Assembly (NCBI GenBank): GCA_030549775.1
Contig: CM060175.1
Coordinates: 105,207,422 to 105,271,421 of the forward strand
Direction: 5' to 3'
DNA from: Tamarix chinensis
Lineage: Eukaryota; Streptophyta; Magnoliopsida; Caryophyllales; Tamaricaceae
Length of the DNA stretch: 64,000 nucleotides
Both the position numbers and the translations under genes were made by a program. Numbering within the stretch: position 1 is the stretch's first letter; every line of letters starts with the position of its first letter. Shown in pieces: positions 1 through 11,210 of the stretch. Below the pieces are notes generated by a model, which worked only from the letters and a program-made list of their open reading frames with translations, did not search any database and was not told the origin of the DNA.

Positions 1-239
1 GGTTAAGAAAGGGGATTGATGTTAATAATGATGTTATGTGCATATGCATACTATGTTAAGTAAATATGAACACATGTAATAGAAATAATGCTAATATGAG
101 CCCTAGGGGCATTTTGGTAATGTTACTTGTATATAGAGAGTGATCTAAATAAATGTGCATGGTAGGTAATAATAGGTGTTAAGAATAATAATAATGGCTT
201 TGTGGTGTTAAATGATGCATATGGGCCATGGATGCTAAT

Positions 240-1115
240 ATTTTATGTGCTGGGGATATTTTAGTAATTTTGCATGAGAAAAGGGTATTTTAGTAACTTT
301 ATAAGTAAGAAGGATATTTTGGTAATTTAATAACTAAGAAGCGTAATTTGGTAATTTTACAAGTAGGAAGGGTAATTTGGTAATTTTACAACTAAGAATG
401 ATATTTTGGTAATTTTATAAGTAAGAAGGGGTAATATGGTAAATTTAAAACTAAGAAGGGTATTTTGGTAATTTTATAAGTAAGAAGGGGTAATATGGTA
501 AATTTACAACTAAGAAGGGTATTGTAGTAATTTTAATAGTAAGAAGGGGTAATTTGGTAAATTTATAACTAAGAAGGGTATTTTGGTAATATTATAAGTA
601 AGAAGGGGTAACTTGGTAATGTTTCAACTAAGAAGGGTATTGTTGTAATTTTACTAGTAATAAGGGTAATTTGGTAAATTTACAACTAAGAATAGTATTT
701 TGGTAATTTTATAAGTAAGAAGGGGTAACTTGGTAAATTTACAACTAAAAAGGGCATTATGGTAATTTTGTAAGTAAGAAGGGTAAGTTGGTAGTGTTTA
801 AAGTAATAAGGGTATTATGGTAATTTTATAAGTAGGAAGGGTAAGTTAGAAATTTTATGAGTAAGAAGAGCATTTTCGTAATTTAACAAGTAAGAATGTA
901 ATTTTAGTAATTTTACAAGTAATAAGGACATTTTGGTAATTTAACAAGTAAAAAGGATAATTTGGTAATTTTACGATTGAGAGGGGTATTTTAGTAATTT
1001 CTCAAGTAGGAAGGACATTTTGGTACTTTAGCAAGTAAAAGGGATATTTTAGTAAATTTACAAATAAGAAGGGTATTTTAGTAATTTTTAAGTAAGAAGG
1101 GGTAAATCGATAATT
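240..1115. repeat. Degenerate tandem array of GGTAATTTTATAAGTAAGAA-like units
   Basis: About 30-bp units alternate as a higher-order pair: one carries TTGGTAATTTTATAAGTAAG and the next TGGTAAATTTACAACTAAG, each followed by AAGGGGTA or AAGGGTAT. Units drift in sequence and length, as expected of an old array inside an LTR. The complementary pattern (TTACCAAATTACCC) is seen at 18590-19380 and 24813-25200, which links LTR-A to the LTR at 18450. Confidence 0.8.
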
Positions 1116-2177
1116 TTGCATGTAACATGATAATTAATCTAATAAACCTTCATAATAAGTCATAAGTGATGGCTTTATGGCCTCAGTATCACTTGTTTAA
1201 GTATAATCATGTATATTATAAGGAGAGGGGTATCTTAGTAAATTGGAGTGCAACATAAAGAAAAAGCATGGTTTATGGTTGGATGGATAATTAAGGGTGT
1301 ATTATGATGTTAATTTCATAATCATGCAAGAGGTGCCTTAATTGTTAATTATGCATGGAAATGTGTGTTGCTTATGCTAGAAGTACATATAAGGATTTAT
1401 GTGTTCAATGATTATTTGGTGTGTAGAGTACTTGATTTCATAATCAGTAGTATAATTGTGATACGATAACCTATTATGGCATGTGGATGAATAAAAATGA
1501 ATTATGCGATGAAAGTGAATGATAAGAGGAAGCCTTAGCCTTAGAGGCATTTCGGTCATTCTGACCTAATGTGCTTAAGTATAAGAATTGGAACCTCAAA
1601 TGGCCTTAGTGAACTATTTAAGTTAACATTGGCAATAATCCTGATAATGATTACTTAATAATAATATAAACAAATAAAAATAATTAAGTATGTGATTTAT
1701 GTGTTTCTAATGATCGCCTTAATTAAGATACTAATACTTAGTGAAAGACATCGAGATCAGAAATGGTGGCTCTTTAGGGGTCACTACCCTAACTTAAAGA
1801 TGTAGTTTAGCCCATAATTATTCTAGATTTTGCTGGTGTGCCTTAGTGCCCCAGCCAAGCCCTACATCTTACTCTATTTAGCTCTAAAGACCTATATAGG
1901 GGGTATGCATACTTATGGATTAGGTGTCATTGTCGGTAGGGTACCGTGTATCTTCGTGCACTAGTGTGACCAGAGTATCTTTGCGTCCCTGGGTTGATGG
2001 TTTAGAGGGTACTATGCTACTTGCATGCACCAGTATGACTGATATACCTTTGTGTCTTCGGGTTTGTGATCTCCCTCTCAAGTTATATAAATGAAATTGG
2101 TGTGCTAATTAAATGGAAAGACACTAATCACTTATAGTGGAATGCCATGTGGGTCGGGACCAAACTTGGAATAATTA

Positions 2178-2375
2178 TCGTTCCACCGGTTATAATAATG
2201 GCTAGGAGCATTTTGCTTTGAAGATGCTCATGTTTACCGTTCCACCAGTTATAATAGTGGCCAAGAGCCTTTTGCCCTGGAGATATTCATGATTACTGTT
2301 CCACCGGCTATAATAGTGGCCAGGTGCATTCTGCCTTAGAGTAGTTATTTCCGTTCAACCGACTATAATAGTAGG
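2178..2375 (+). repeat. Four ~60-bp GTTCCACCGG...TAATAGTGG modules in LTR-A
   Basis: Units start near 2179, 2240, 2299 and 2351. Each contains GTTCCACCGG followed by TATAATAGTGGC, so CCAC and GTGG form an inverted repeat around an AT-rich loop. Just upstream (2124-2150) lies an ACTAATCACTTATAGTGGAA spacer, which also precedes module blocks in LTR-B. Confidence 0.75.
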
Positions 2376-3062
2376 GTCTCCGCACTCACGTGAATATAAT
2401 TTGAGAGATGATTATGAATAATATATAATTAATGGCTTAAGTCCTGAAAATGTTGATTATACCATTATGATCTATTGTTATGATATGATAGCAACCCTAG
2501 GTGCTTGCCTTTGAATTGAGTGGTAGTGTGTATCGACTGAGTATGAGGTTGGACTTTTAATTATACTACAAAGAGCTTCACTTGGATGCTCTCTTGGTAA
2601 GTGTCGGTAACGCTAAGAGAATGAATCTTGTGACATATGATTCTTGAAGTGCGAGTCCATCCTAATGTTTATTATATCTATTCCTATGTGTATATTCTTA
2701 TTCTTATGTTTAGATTGATGTGTTGTACGCATACCCTACCTTTCACTTCTGTATAAAGGGTTACTCATGACCGTAGTACTAAAGGGTTCATTTTGTGGGT
2801 TCCTACCTATTAAATAGTCAATGTTCTTTGCAGGTTAGCCCATAGGTGCTATTTAAGTTTTTCTTTCGAGTTAAGAGCATAAGACTATCTGGGAAGCTTT
2901 TAGAGTTTTTCTTTTAAACTTTTATATTCCCTTGTTTAATGAGCTTTATTTTGTAACAATTAATAGTGAAATTTATTCTTGTAATGTATTTAATGCGCTA
3001 CTCTGATTTAGCTTTTAATTTTAGATTTGTGTAAAATTTGTTCTTTTCTTTTTAAGCCTTAG

Positions 3063-3108
3063 CACTTGGTACTATAATGGCGGAAGAAAATCAGTCTAGT
3101 ACTAAGTG
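3063..3108 (+). repeat. Hairpin near LTR-A 3' end
   Basis: The arms are CACTTGGTACT (3063-3073) and AGTACTAAGTG (3098-3108), matching at 10 of 11 positions, with a loop of about 24 bases. The same hairpin recurs at 8618-8663 in LTR-B and inverted at 53644-53689 in LTR-E. Confidence 0.75.
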
Positions 3109-3205
3109 TGGCGGTAGCATCCCTGAAATTTACTATATCTACTTCCATTTAAATTTTAATAAAATAAAATTTTTCAGCAGTGTATTTTAGGGGTATTACA
3201 ATAGC

Positions 3206-3543
3206 GTTCAACATCATCATAATGCAAGGGAGATTTTCAATCTAAGACATGCTTCCTTAAGAAATGTTATTAAGAAGGAATTTGGTGCTCTAAAGAAATG
3301 CTTTTCAATATTAGGAAGTAGAACTAAACCATTCTTTCCTTTTCAAACTCAAGTAAACATGGTTTTAGCCGGATGCATTTTACATAACTATCTCATAAGA
3401 GTAGATCCAGATGAAAGATTAATTTTGGAGGTTGATAGTGAGATAAGAATTGTTAACACCCAAGCAGATTTTGCACCAACAAGTTTAGTAGAGGAGTGTC
3501 AAGAAGCTAAGAAATTAAGAAATGAAATTACAACTTCAATGTG
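3206..3543 (+). pseudogene. PIF/Harbinger transposase, C-terminal remnant
   Basis: The frame is open from the LTR-A junction to a TGA at 3541. It reads FNLRHASLRNVIKKEFGALK near its start and MVLAGCILHNYLI further on, which are the conserved end of the DDE_Tnp_4 nuclease domain of plant PIF/Harbinger transposases (HARBI1/ALP1-like). In the active enzyme this RNase H-fold domain cuts and joins transposon ends. Everything upstream, including the first catalytic Asp residues, is missing because LTR-A lies directly against it. The C-terminal 40 residues (DADFAP-like, KKLRNEI) look like the normal tail. The Myb/SANT-like partner gene follows on the same strand about 230 bp downstream, the pairing typical of PIF elements. 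It cannot be functional. Confidence 0.85.
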
Positions 3544-5514
3544 AAGAGATAGTTTAAATAACTAATGGTAGAGATATTATTATTGTTAAATTCACGTATA
3601 GAAAAAATTGTATTTAACAAGTATACTAAATAAAAATGTACTTGACATCAAAATTCTTATATCAGTTTTATATTATTTGCGTTATTGATTATCTAATAAG
3701 TTGCTTTCAATATAAATAATATTTTAACAAAGTATTAATTTTAGGATGGTCAATAATATTTTGTGCAGGAACTAATTGATGGTGATGCACCATCAAATGA
3801 AAAGAAAATTTTGACTTGGGATGAAGTTGAAATGCCCCGAAAATTTCTAATTTTATAAATTATATTTAAATGAGGTTTAATTAGAAAAAATTATTTAAAT
3901 AAATTATTTTTAATAAAATAAAAGGATATTTAACTAGGGAAATTTAAGAAGAAATTTATAAGTATTTTTATTAGAAGAGAATTTGGGTATTTTAGCTAAT
4001 TAAGCATTTTATTTTAAAAATTAATTAAATAAATTATTTTATTTAAAATAAGAAAGAGAAAATAGTTTCAAATTAATATTAATTTTATAAATAAATTAAT
4101 TGGAGAAAATTTAGGTGTTTTGCTAATTAAAAAAAGAATTTATGGAAAATCTTTTAAAAATCCTAATTTAGCCTAAAAAGGGATTTTAAATATTATTTTA
4201 TTTAAATATTAATATTTTTAAATATCCAAAATATTCTAATTAATTTAATTATCCCAAACCATTATTTTTCCTTTTTCCCTTTTCCTTTTTCCTTCTTTTC
4301 TTCTTTTTTTCTTCTTCTTCTTTTCTTTTTCTTTTTCCTCCTCTCCGAACTGGGCCAGCCCAGCGGCCCAGTTCCTCTTTTTCTTCCTTTCCTTCGGCCC
4401 AGTCCGCGCGCCGTTGCCTCCTTCTCCCGCCTCCAGCGCTGCGTTTTGTCCATCTTTTTACTAAAACTCGTCGTGTTATTTAATGAGCCAGCCCGCGCGT
4501 CCTCCTTCGCCCGTCCCCCTCTACGCCGCGTTTTGACTCCACTTCCACCTAAACCCGTCGTTTTATTAATGCCTACCTCCCTCGCGCTCGACCGGCCCGG
4601 TCTGCCCCTTTCTTTTCTTTTCTTTCCTCGCGAACCGCCCGGCCCAGCCTCTTTCTTCTTCCCCTTCGCGCCTGCCAGCCCCCGACGCCGTCGAACCTGC
4701 AACTTCCCCGCCGAAAATGGCGGCATCGGCTACGAGCAGTCTTACCGGCCGATTCACCCACCCTTCTCTTCCTATTAGCTCGCACATCATCTTGGAATAG
4801 TCAATTAACCTTAACTCTCTCTCATCCTCTCTCTCTGGCTTCTCGAATCTTCGACCCGACCCAAGCAACCGCCGGTCGATTTATGACACCGGCCACCAAA
4901 ATCCTATAACCCAAACCCATCCTGCAGACCTCCAAAACCCTAATAACCCATCTAAACCCTTTAAATAGCCTGGTTGTGAGTGTGGTCGAGACTTCTTCCT
5001 TCCGAAACCTTAAGTCAGAATCGCCCAGCCACCGCCCCATCAGACGCCATTATCTCCTTCCTCGGCCAACTTCAACACCTCCTCTTGCTACCAATCTCTT
5101 CCCTAAAATTTCCTCTAGCTAACTAAGCCATTCAAATCCTTCTATTCTTCTTGAATGAGCTGCCATAACCATGCAAAGTTGGTTAGTTGCTTCGACAGAA
5201 AATTTCACCCCGAGACCTTAAACCACCGCCCGCCGCCACATGCGCCGCTTCTAACACCTTCCAAACCAACCATTAAATCATAATAATTATCCTCTACAGC
5301 CCCATATAATTATTTTAATTTTTCTTCCTCTCCATTACCCATTTTCCTAATTTTTGGCCCTCTTAGATCACTTTTCCGGCCACCTCCGGAACCACCTCCG
5401 GTGAAACCAATACCCTCCAACTCAAGGTGAAACCCTGGAACTTTTAAATACTTACTTTCGATTTATTGATAATTATTATGCTTTTATTCTAATTTTTAAT
5501 GCTAATTCAAGTTT

Positions 5515-6095
5515 AATTATTATTATTATAATTATTATTATTGTGGTTATCAACTTTATTTTAATTTCTAAATTTGGTTGACAGGTCTGGGAGTATTATG
5601 GAGTAAGATAAATTATTATTCTCGAATTTTGCCTATTTAATGTAATTATTACATGATTAATGTTATTATTAATAATATAATTAATAATATTATTATTAGT
5701 GTAATTATTTAGTTAATATTTTAATTATTTCAGGAGTATTATAAACCTAAAATTTTAACTAATTCTCGCACATTGGCTTTTTACAACTATTATTAACATT
5801 TTTAACATTTTTTCTAATCATATTATTATTATTATTATCTTTATTAACTTTATATTATAAGTATATATAATATTAATATCATTATTACATTTTTGAATAG
5901 TGTTATTATTAAATGGGTTGATTTTGAAAGCCACCTTGTAATTTTAAGAATTTTGGTATTATTAATATTAATATTCTACTAATAAAAGTGTTATTAATAA
6001 TGTTTTATTATTATTATTATTATTACTATTTTTATTACTATTATTGTTATTACTATTATTACTATTATTGTATTATTACTATTTTGGTGAAGGGT
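5515..6095. repeat. TTA/TAA-rich low-complexity tract
   Basis: Interspersed (TTA)n runs are densest at 6003-6070. The homologous tract in LTR-E is at about 56230-56900 as TAA runs on the opposite strand. Confidence 0.75.
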
Positions 6096-6539
6096 AGAAA
6101 CCCTTGTATCACCACCCTTTCGAATGAAAACAATAATTTATTGTATTTTAAGTAATATTTTGTATAATTAATTATTGTGTAGTATTGTTTTAATTAAAAA
6201 TAAAATCTTAGAATAATTTAGAGAATAATAAAATTTTATAAGGGAGCCTAATTCTAGTATACTTTTATTTAATAGGTGAACCTAGTCTAATCCCTCAAGT
6301 GGAATAGGAGTGTGCACCAAGACCGGTGTCGTTTTAGGTAAGGAGTGCTAAGGCCTTTTATGTGTTTATGTGGTTTTATGTGTTTCGCATGCTATGTATC
6401 TAATGTTTATTATTATTAAATATTTTTATATGTGGTATGAAGTGAATTTGAAGTATGTTTTGTATGGCATTTGTATTATTTTTGTATGATGATATGTGAT
6501 GTGACCCCGTAAGACATGCATGAGAGAATGTTGATGTGG

Positions 6540-7135
6540 TTTGTGTGGGAGAATGGATGAAAAAGGAGGATAGGGAAAGAAGTTCACTAAGGGAAGTGAG
6601 TTGACATAATATTATGGTTTATAAGGAATAATCTAATTTATGTGGTTTTATGTGGAAGAATATAATTTAGGGTTTTATGCGGAGAATTTAATTTATGATT
6701 GATTTGGGAGAATTAAATTATGATTTGTTTGGGAGACTTTAGTTATGATGTTATTTGGGAGAATGTATTTTATAATATTATATGGGAGAATTTAAGTTAT
6801 GATTTGATTGGGAGAGTTAATTTATAATTTGTTTGGGACAATTTAGTTATGATGTTATTTGGGAGTGTGTAATTTATAATATTATATGGGAGAATTTAGT
6901 TTATGATGTTATTTGGGAGAATTTAGTCATGATGTTATTTGAGAGAGTGTAATTTATAATATTATATGGGAGAATTTAAGTTATGATTTGATTGGGAGAG
7001 TTAATTTATAAGTTGTTCGGGAGAATTTAGTTTATGATACTATTTGGGAAATTTTAGCTTATGATATCATATGGGAGAATTTAATTTATGATTTGATTGG
7101 GAGAATTAATTTATAAGTTGTTTGGGAGAATCTAA
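6540..7135. repeat. GGGAGAATTTAGTTATGAT-like tandem array in LTR-B
   Basis: Units of about 25-32 bp each hold TTGGGAGAATTTA or a close variant, followed by a TTATGAT-like stretch. A longer period is also visible: the run ATTATATGGGAGAATTTAAG recurs near 6776 and 6961. The reverse complement (TAGATTCTCCCATACA) is at 55500-55760 in LTR-E at the matching position. Confidence 0.8.
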
Positions 7136-7689
7136 TCAATTGTAAGTTAAGATGAATCTTTATGGTCTGGGATATTCTAATTTGTGATTTTATGTGGAAG
7201 AATCTCTATGGTTTGAATTTAGGATTTGGTATGGATGAATATTAGGATTTACATGGCGGCATTGATGGTTGAATGGTGGTATTAGGGTTGCATGGTTGAA
7301 TTTAGGATTTCACGTGGAATTTTAGGGTTTGCATGAAAACGGTTCAAAGGTTTGCATGGGGAGATTAATGTCTGCATGGAAGCAAAATTTACGTGTGAAA
7401 AGCTGATTTAGGATGTAAGGGAGGAAGTAGAAGAGTTATTTGGGTGTTTGAATATTTTTGGTGAAAAATAATACGTAGGACATTATAAGAGTATGGAGGA
7501 GACTGAATTATGATTTTTGTGGCTAATTGAGGTATATGGTGGCTGATTAGGGTTTTTGGGGTTATCACGTGTATTTGGTAATTAAAGTGTAATTATGAAA
7601 TTTTGTGATTTGTGATGTGTGGTGATTCGTGCATGTTGGCGAAGGCCTTTGAATAAGATACTTAAGACACTAATCACTTAAAGGGGAAG

Positions 7690-8095
7690 ATTGTTGAGCC
7701 GGGTCCAGACCGATCCACCGGTCAGAAATAGTGGTTAGGACATGATGTCCTATGTGTAACCGATCCACCGGTAATAATAGTGGTGAGGACTTTGTCCCGC
7801 AAGTGACCGATCCACCGGCGAATAATAGTGGTGTGGACTTTGTCCCGCAAGTGACCGGCCCACCGGCAATAATAGTGGGGTGACTCGAGCTTAACAAATA
7901 TAAACCAGAGTTTGCCAACGTTTAAAAGATACTAATTACTTAAAGTGGAACACCATGTGAGCAGGAACCAGACCGATCCACCGGTCAGGAATAGTGGTGT
8001 GGACTATGTCCCGCAAGTGACCGATCCACCGGCGAACAATAGTGGTGTGGACTTTGTCCCGCAAGTGACCGGCCCACCGGCAATAATAGTGGGGT
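7690..8095 (+). repeat. Two blocks of ~47-bp CCGATCCACCGG...AATAGTGG modules
   Basis: Seven units lie near 7707, 7759, 7806, 7854, 7971, 8018 and 8066. Each holds GACCGATCCACCGG, then AATAATAGTGG, then GTGGACTTTGTCCCGCAAGT or similar. Each block is preceded by ACTAAT(C/T)ACTTAAAG. CCAC and GTGG can pair around the AT core. The open frames here are by-products of the repeat. Confidence 0.85.
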
Positions 8096-8617
8096 GTTCC
8101 TGTACTTACATGGACTTAATAAAAAGGCATGGTGTGAATCGAAATCTGGTAAGAGATTAATGAAACGATTAATCTGGACTATGATTGGGCCTTTACGTAT
8201 GTACCCGAACGATTATTCGTTGTTATGATATCATGATCGGCTTTATGTTCTTTTATTCTTATGCATGATTTTATGTGCTTATGTGTTGGCCTTAGCGATC
8301 ATATCTCCTTACTCAGTACTGGACCCGTACTGATACTACCTTGATTGATGGGTCCTGTGATGATCCACCGATGGTGGGGAGCAGAACTCTTGTGCAGGTT
8401 TAAGATCAGAGATTGTTTGGGGTTGCAGGCCTGACTTGAGTGAGTAGGCAATCCGGAATTTGACCCATCGGGTTTTATGTTGTTTAAATGTATTTCTATT
8501 TGGAAGTTACTAGTGTTAATAAATATTTATGCGTACTCTGATTTTATTGTATCATCTTTTGAATTCCTTTATGAATTGTTAATTTGAATTTAATGTAAAT
8601 ATTTTCTTTAGCCTTAG

Positions 8618-8663
8618 CACTTGGTACTGGAACGGTCGGAGAGAACCGGTCTAGTACTAAGTG
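8618..8663 (+). repeat. Hairpin near LTR-B 3' end
   Basis: The arms are CACTTGGTACT (8618-8628) and AGTACTAAGTG (8653-8663). The loop contains GGAACGGTC and GAACCGGTC, which can extend the pairing. It ends 95 bp before the LTR terminus. Confidence 0.75.
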
Positions 8664-9670
8664 TGGCGGTAACATTCCCAGAATTCACAGGTTTTAAGTA
8701 TTTCTATTATAAATGCTTCCGCTTTCAAAAAAAAATTAGTGAATTTTGGGGTGTTACAGAAGTTATGGATACATTTCTGATAGATTTATTGACTGATCAA
8801 ATGTACTTATGTCAAAAAATAGGTGATTCATTTTTAAGAATGGTCTATACTAATGTTGCTAAAGGGTTTAATGTTCAATTTGGGTTTGGTTTTTTTGTTA
8901 GCCATATAAAGAACCGAATCAAGACCTTACAGAATAATTATACCTTAGCATCTATGATCTTGAAAGTGAGTGGGTTTGGTTTTAATCAGTCTACCCAAAT
9001 GGTGGAAGCTAATGCAATAGTTTAGGAAAGGTATATATCGGTAAGTCTCAAACCTTCTCATTCTTGTATATCATAGACATTGCATTTGTATCGGTTTTCC
9101 TTCATCCTTGTAGAATGTTATTTCTTTATTGTCATTCCTAACTATTACTGTTTCTAAATTTATGTAAATTACTATTTTTTTACATGTTCATCATGATGCC
9201 AAACAACTTTGCTATAAGACTATTCAAAGTTATCATAAGCTAGATATTTTATTTGGCAAGAACCGAGCAACTAAAATTTTTTCCATTGGTCCAAAAAAAA
9301 AGCATATGTGTTTAGAGAGACAAGAACATGAGGAAACAACAACTGATGATCGAAGCACTAAGCAAGAATACCATAATGAAGTAACATCTTCTCTGGCCAG
9401 TGCATCTAGATCAAGAGCCATAAAGAAAAAAAACTAAGAGATTACGTATCAAAAGAGATGAAGGCTCTAAAACAAGGGATGGATGCAGTTGCAGCAGCTC
9501 TTGATAGAAGAAATCTACGTAATTTTACTGAATATGAGCTGCATTTTAATCTTTAAAAGGTGGAAGGATTAAAGAAAGTTCTAACCATAGAAATCTATAC
9601 CAATCTTGTAGCAAATATTATTATCGCTCGTACATTCCTTAGTCTTCCACCTGAAGATAGAGTCATATAG

Positions 9671-10281
9671 TTGTGCGTGGAGTTTAGTTCTATTTTTTTT
9701 TATGATCCTAATGTATCACTTTGACTTTTCTAATTAGTAACTAATAGCTATGCATTGTCAATGCACTTTTTAATTTTATTTTTTTTGGAGATCTTGATAT
9801 ATTAATATTTAGAAGCTTTCTTGGTTTGCATGAGTTTTTGTTTTTAAATTTTTACATTGGTGAGTAAAGTAAGATAATTTATTTTATTTTATTTTTATTT
9901 ATTCTATCTCTTATTAGTACAAGATTTTAAAGTTTATTGATATTTTTTGGATATTTTTTGAAAATTATGCTTAGGTATGGATGTAATATTTTAAAAAAAC
10001 TTAGAATTAGTATTGAGTTCATACAATTTTTATGATTTTATTATAAAATTTATGAAAATTTCATGTATTAATAAAATATTTTATTTTTTTATTAAATATT
10101 TAACATTCAAATTTCCTTAGAATTTTTTTTTGTAAACCAAACACTAAAAATATTTTTTAAGAATTTTATTTTCCACAAAATTTTATCCAACAACCAAACA
10201 AAGGAAAGAAAATTAATTTCTCTTATTTTCTTTCATTCTCATTTTTCTTTCCTTCTTATTTTTCTCAAATAAAACAAAGCC
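9671..10281 (+). mobile_element. 3' non-coding end of the PIF/Harbinger element
   Basis: An AT-rich stretch follows the Myb/SANT-like gene and ends in CAAATAAAACAAAGCC at 10281, followed by TAA. Read from the other strand, this is a GGCTTTGTTTTATTTG terminus next to TAA, the form expected for PIF/Harbinger inverted repeats with a 3-bp TWA duplication. The partner terminus is not in the window, so the boundary is inferred. Confidence 0.5.
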
Positions 10282-11163
10282 TAAATGTTCAAATTAATGT
10301 ATTATCGTAGTTTAAAAGATTTTAAATTGGTTGAAAAATAAAACACAACTACAGTATGATATTAGTTATAATATATAAACAAGTTTGAACATTAGACTTT
10401 AGAAATAAGGACTTGTTAACAAGCTAATAATTTAAGCAATGGCAACAGACTATATATGTTGGGTTACAACTAGATATCAAAGTCTCAAGGAGATTAATCT
10501 AATCCAAATTATGATACATTAATATACAGAATATACCTTTTAGTATTGATATCAATAATTCGTGCCCTTACTAGTATTATACAAACAAGCTTAATTCATT
10601 GCTGAATGTGCTAACACTTAAAAACATTTCTCGATCTCTAGGACCATTGTAGAAGTGATATAATAAAAGTGATTTCACAACCTATTTATTTCTAATTAGG
10701 GGCGCTAATGGATCAAATATCCGATAATAGCTTTGAATATTCTAAAGATTGAATAGTCCGAAGGAAAAAAAACTTTAGATATCTAACATTTTTTATATCC
10801 AAAATTTTGGATTGGATAACAACTAATCTTTTAGATATCCGATGCTTTCGAGCAAGCTATGAATGAGAAATATCATGTAAAAAAATATTTAATCAAAAGA
10901 TAATAAACTGATCAAATTTAAACTAATCTAGTATAATAATTCGATTCAATCTTTAAAATATATTATATTCAACTAGTAATTCTTAATTTCATATGATATT
11001 CACATATTTAATAAAAATATTAATTAAAAAGTATAAAACTTACTTGCAGTAAATAAAATAAAATAAAAAATATATAAACCAAAAATACATACAACAAACT
11101 TTGCAAATTGTTAGTCTTGATTAATTTTTTTTGCCATTAACTCTCCATTTTCAAATTATCTAA

Positions 11164-11210
<47 letters not shown>

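Larger units (their letters stand above)
1..3200 (+). mobile_element. LTR-A: large chromovirus-like LTR, left end outside window
   Basis: The block ends with GGGGTATTACA at 3200, immediately before transposase-coding sequence, so 3200 is an insertion boundary; the duplication beside it would be ATAGC (3201-3205). It shares features with the complete LTR-B: a hairpin about 100 bp before the end (3063-3108) and CCAC/GTGG modules (2178-2375). Its 5' side is a degenerate GGTAATTT-type repeat array. No protein is encoded. The sense strand is inferred from LTR-B and LTR-E, where the same hairpin lies near the GTTACA end. Whether it is a solo LTR or part of a full element cannot be told because the left end is missing. 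Confidence 0.7.
3828..8758 (+). mobile_element. LTR-B: 4.9-kb solo LTR with GAAGT target duplication
   Basis: It starts TGAAATGCCCC and ends GGGGTGTTACA. It is flanked by identical 5-bp repeats GAAGT at 3823-3827 and 8759-8763. It contains no gag or pol, so a solo LTR left by LTR-LTR recombination is the simplest reading. The order is: AT-rich leader, pyrimidine/GC-rich block (4260-5440), TTA-rich block (5515-6095), GGGAGAATTT array, hairpin modules, terminal hairpin, end. Length, ends and the 5-bp duplication fit large plant chromovirus (Tekay/Del-like) LTRs; that family assignment is inference. Open frames at 4262-5040 are compositional shadows. LTR-E is an inverted relative. Confidence 0.85.
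3770..9670 (+). pseudogene. PIF-associated Myb/SANT-like gene, split by LTR-B
   Basis: Exon sequence begins after a TTTTGTGCAG acceptor at about 3769, reads ILTWDEV, is interrupted at 3828, and resumes in the same codon after LTR-B at 8764 with MDTFLIDLLTDQM, then SHIKNRIKTLQNNY and SGFGFNQSTQMVEA. This is the Myb_DNA-bind_3 (SANT-like) domain that binds transposon ends and helps the PIF transposase act in the nucleus. A stop lies at 9023-9025, a GGTAAGT donor follows at about 9040, and a further exon (about 9200-9665) carries KTIQSYHKLDILFGKNRAT and MDAVAAALDRRNLRNF. That exon has at least one frameshift near 9436 and stops later, so it was already decaying. One copy of the GAAGT duplication restores the frame exactly. 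Confidence 0.85.

Noticed and set aside
4262..5040. Several overlapping frames on both strands (up to 154 codons)
   Set aside because: Arg/Lys/Gly or Pro/Ser low complexity from the pyrimidine-rich part of LTR-B; the homologous region of LTR-E gives different frames.
7670..8160. Open frames on both strands in the module region
   Set aside because: They follow the period of the CCGATCCACCGG modules; the repeat, not a protein, explains them.
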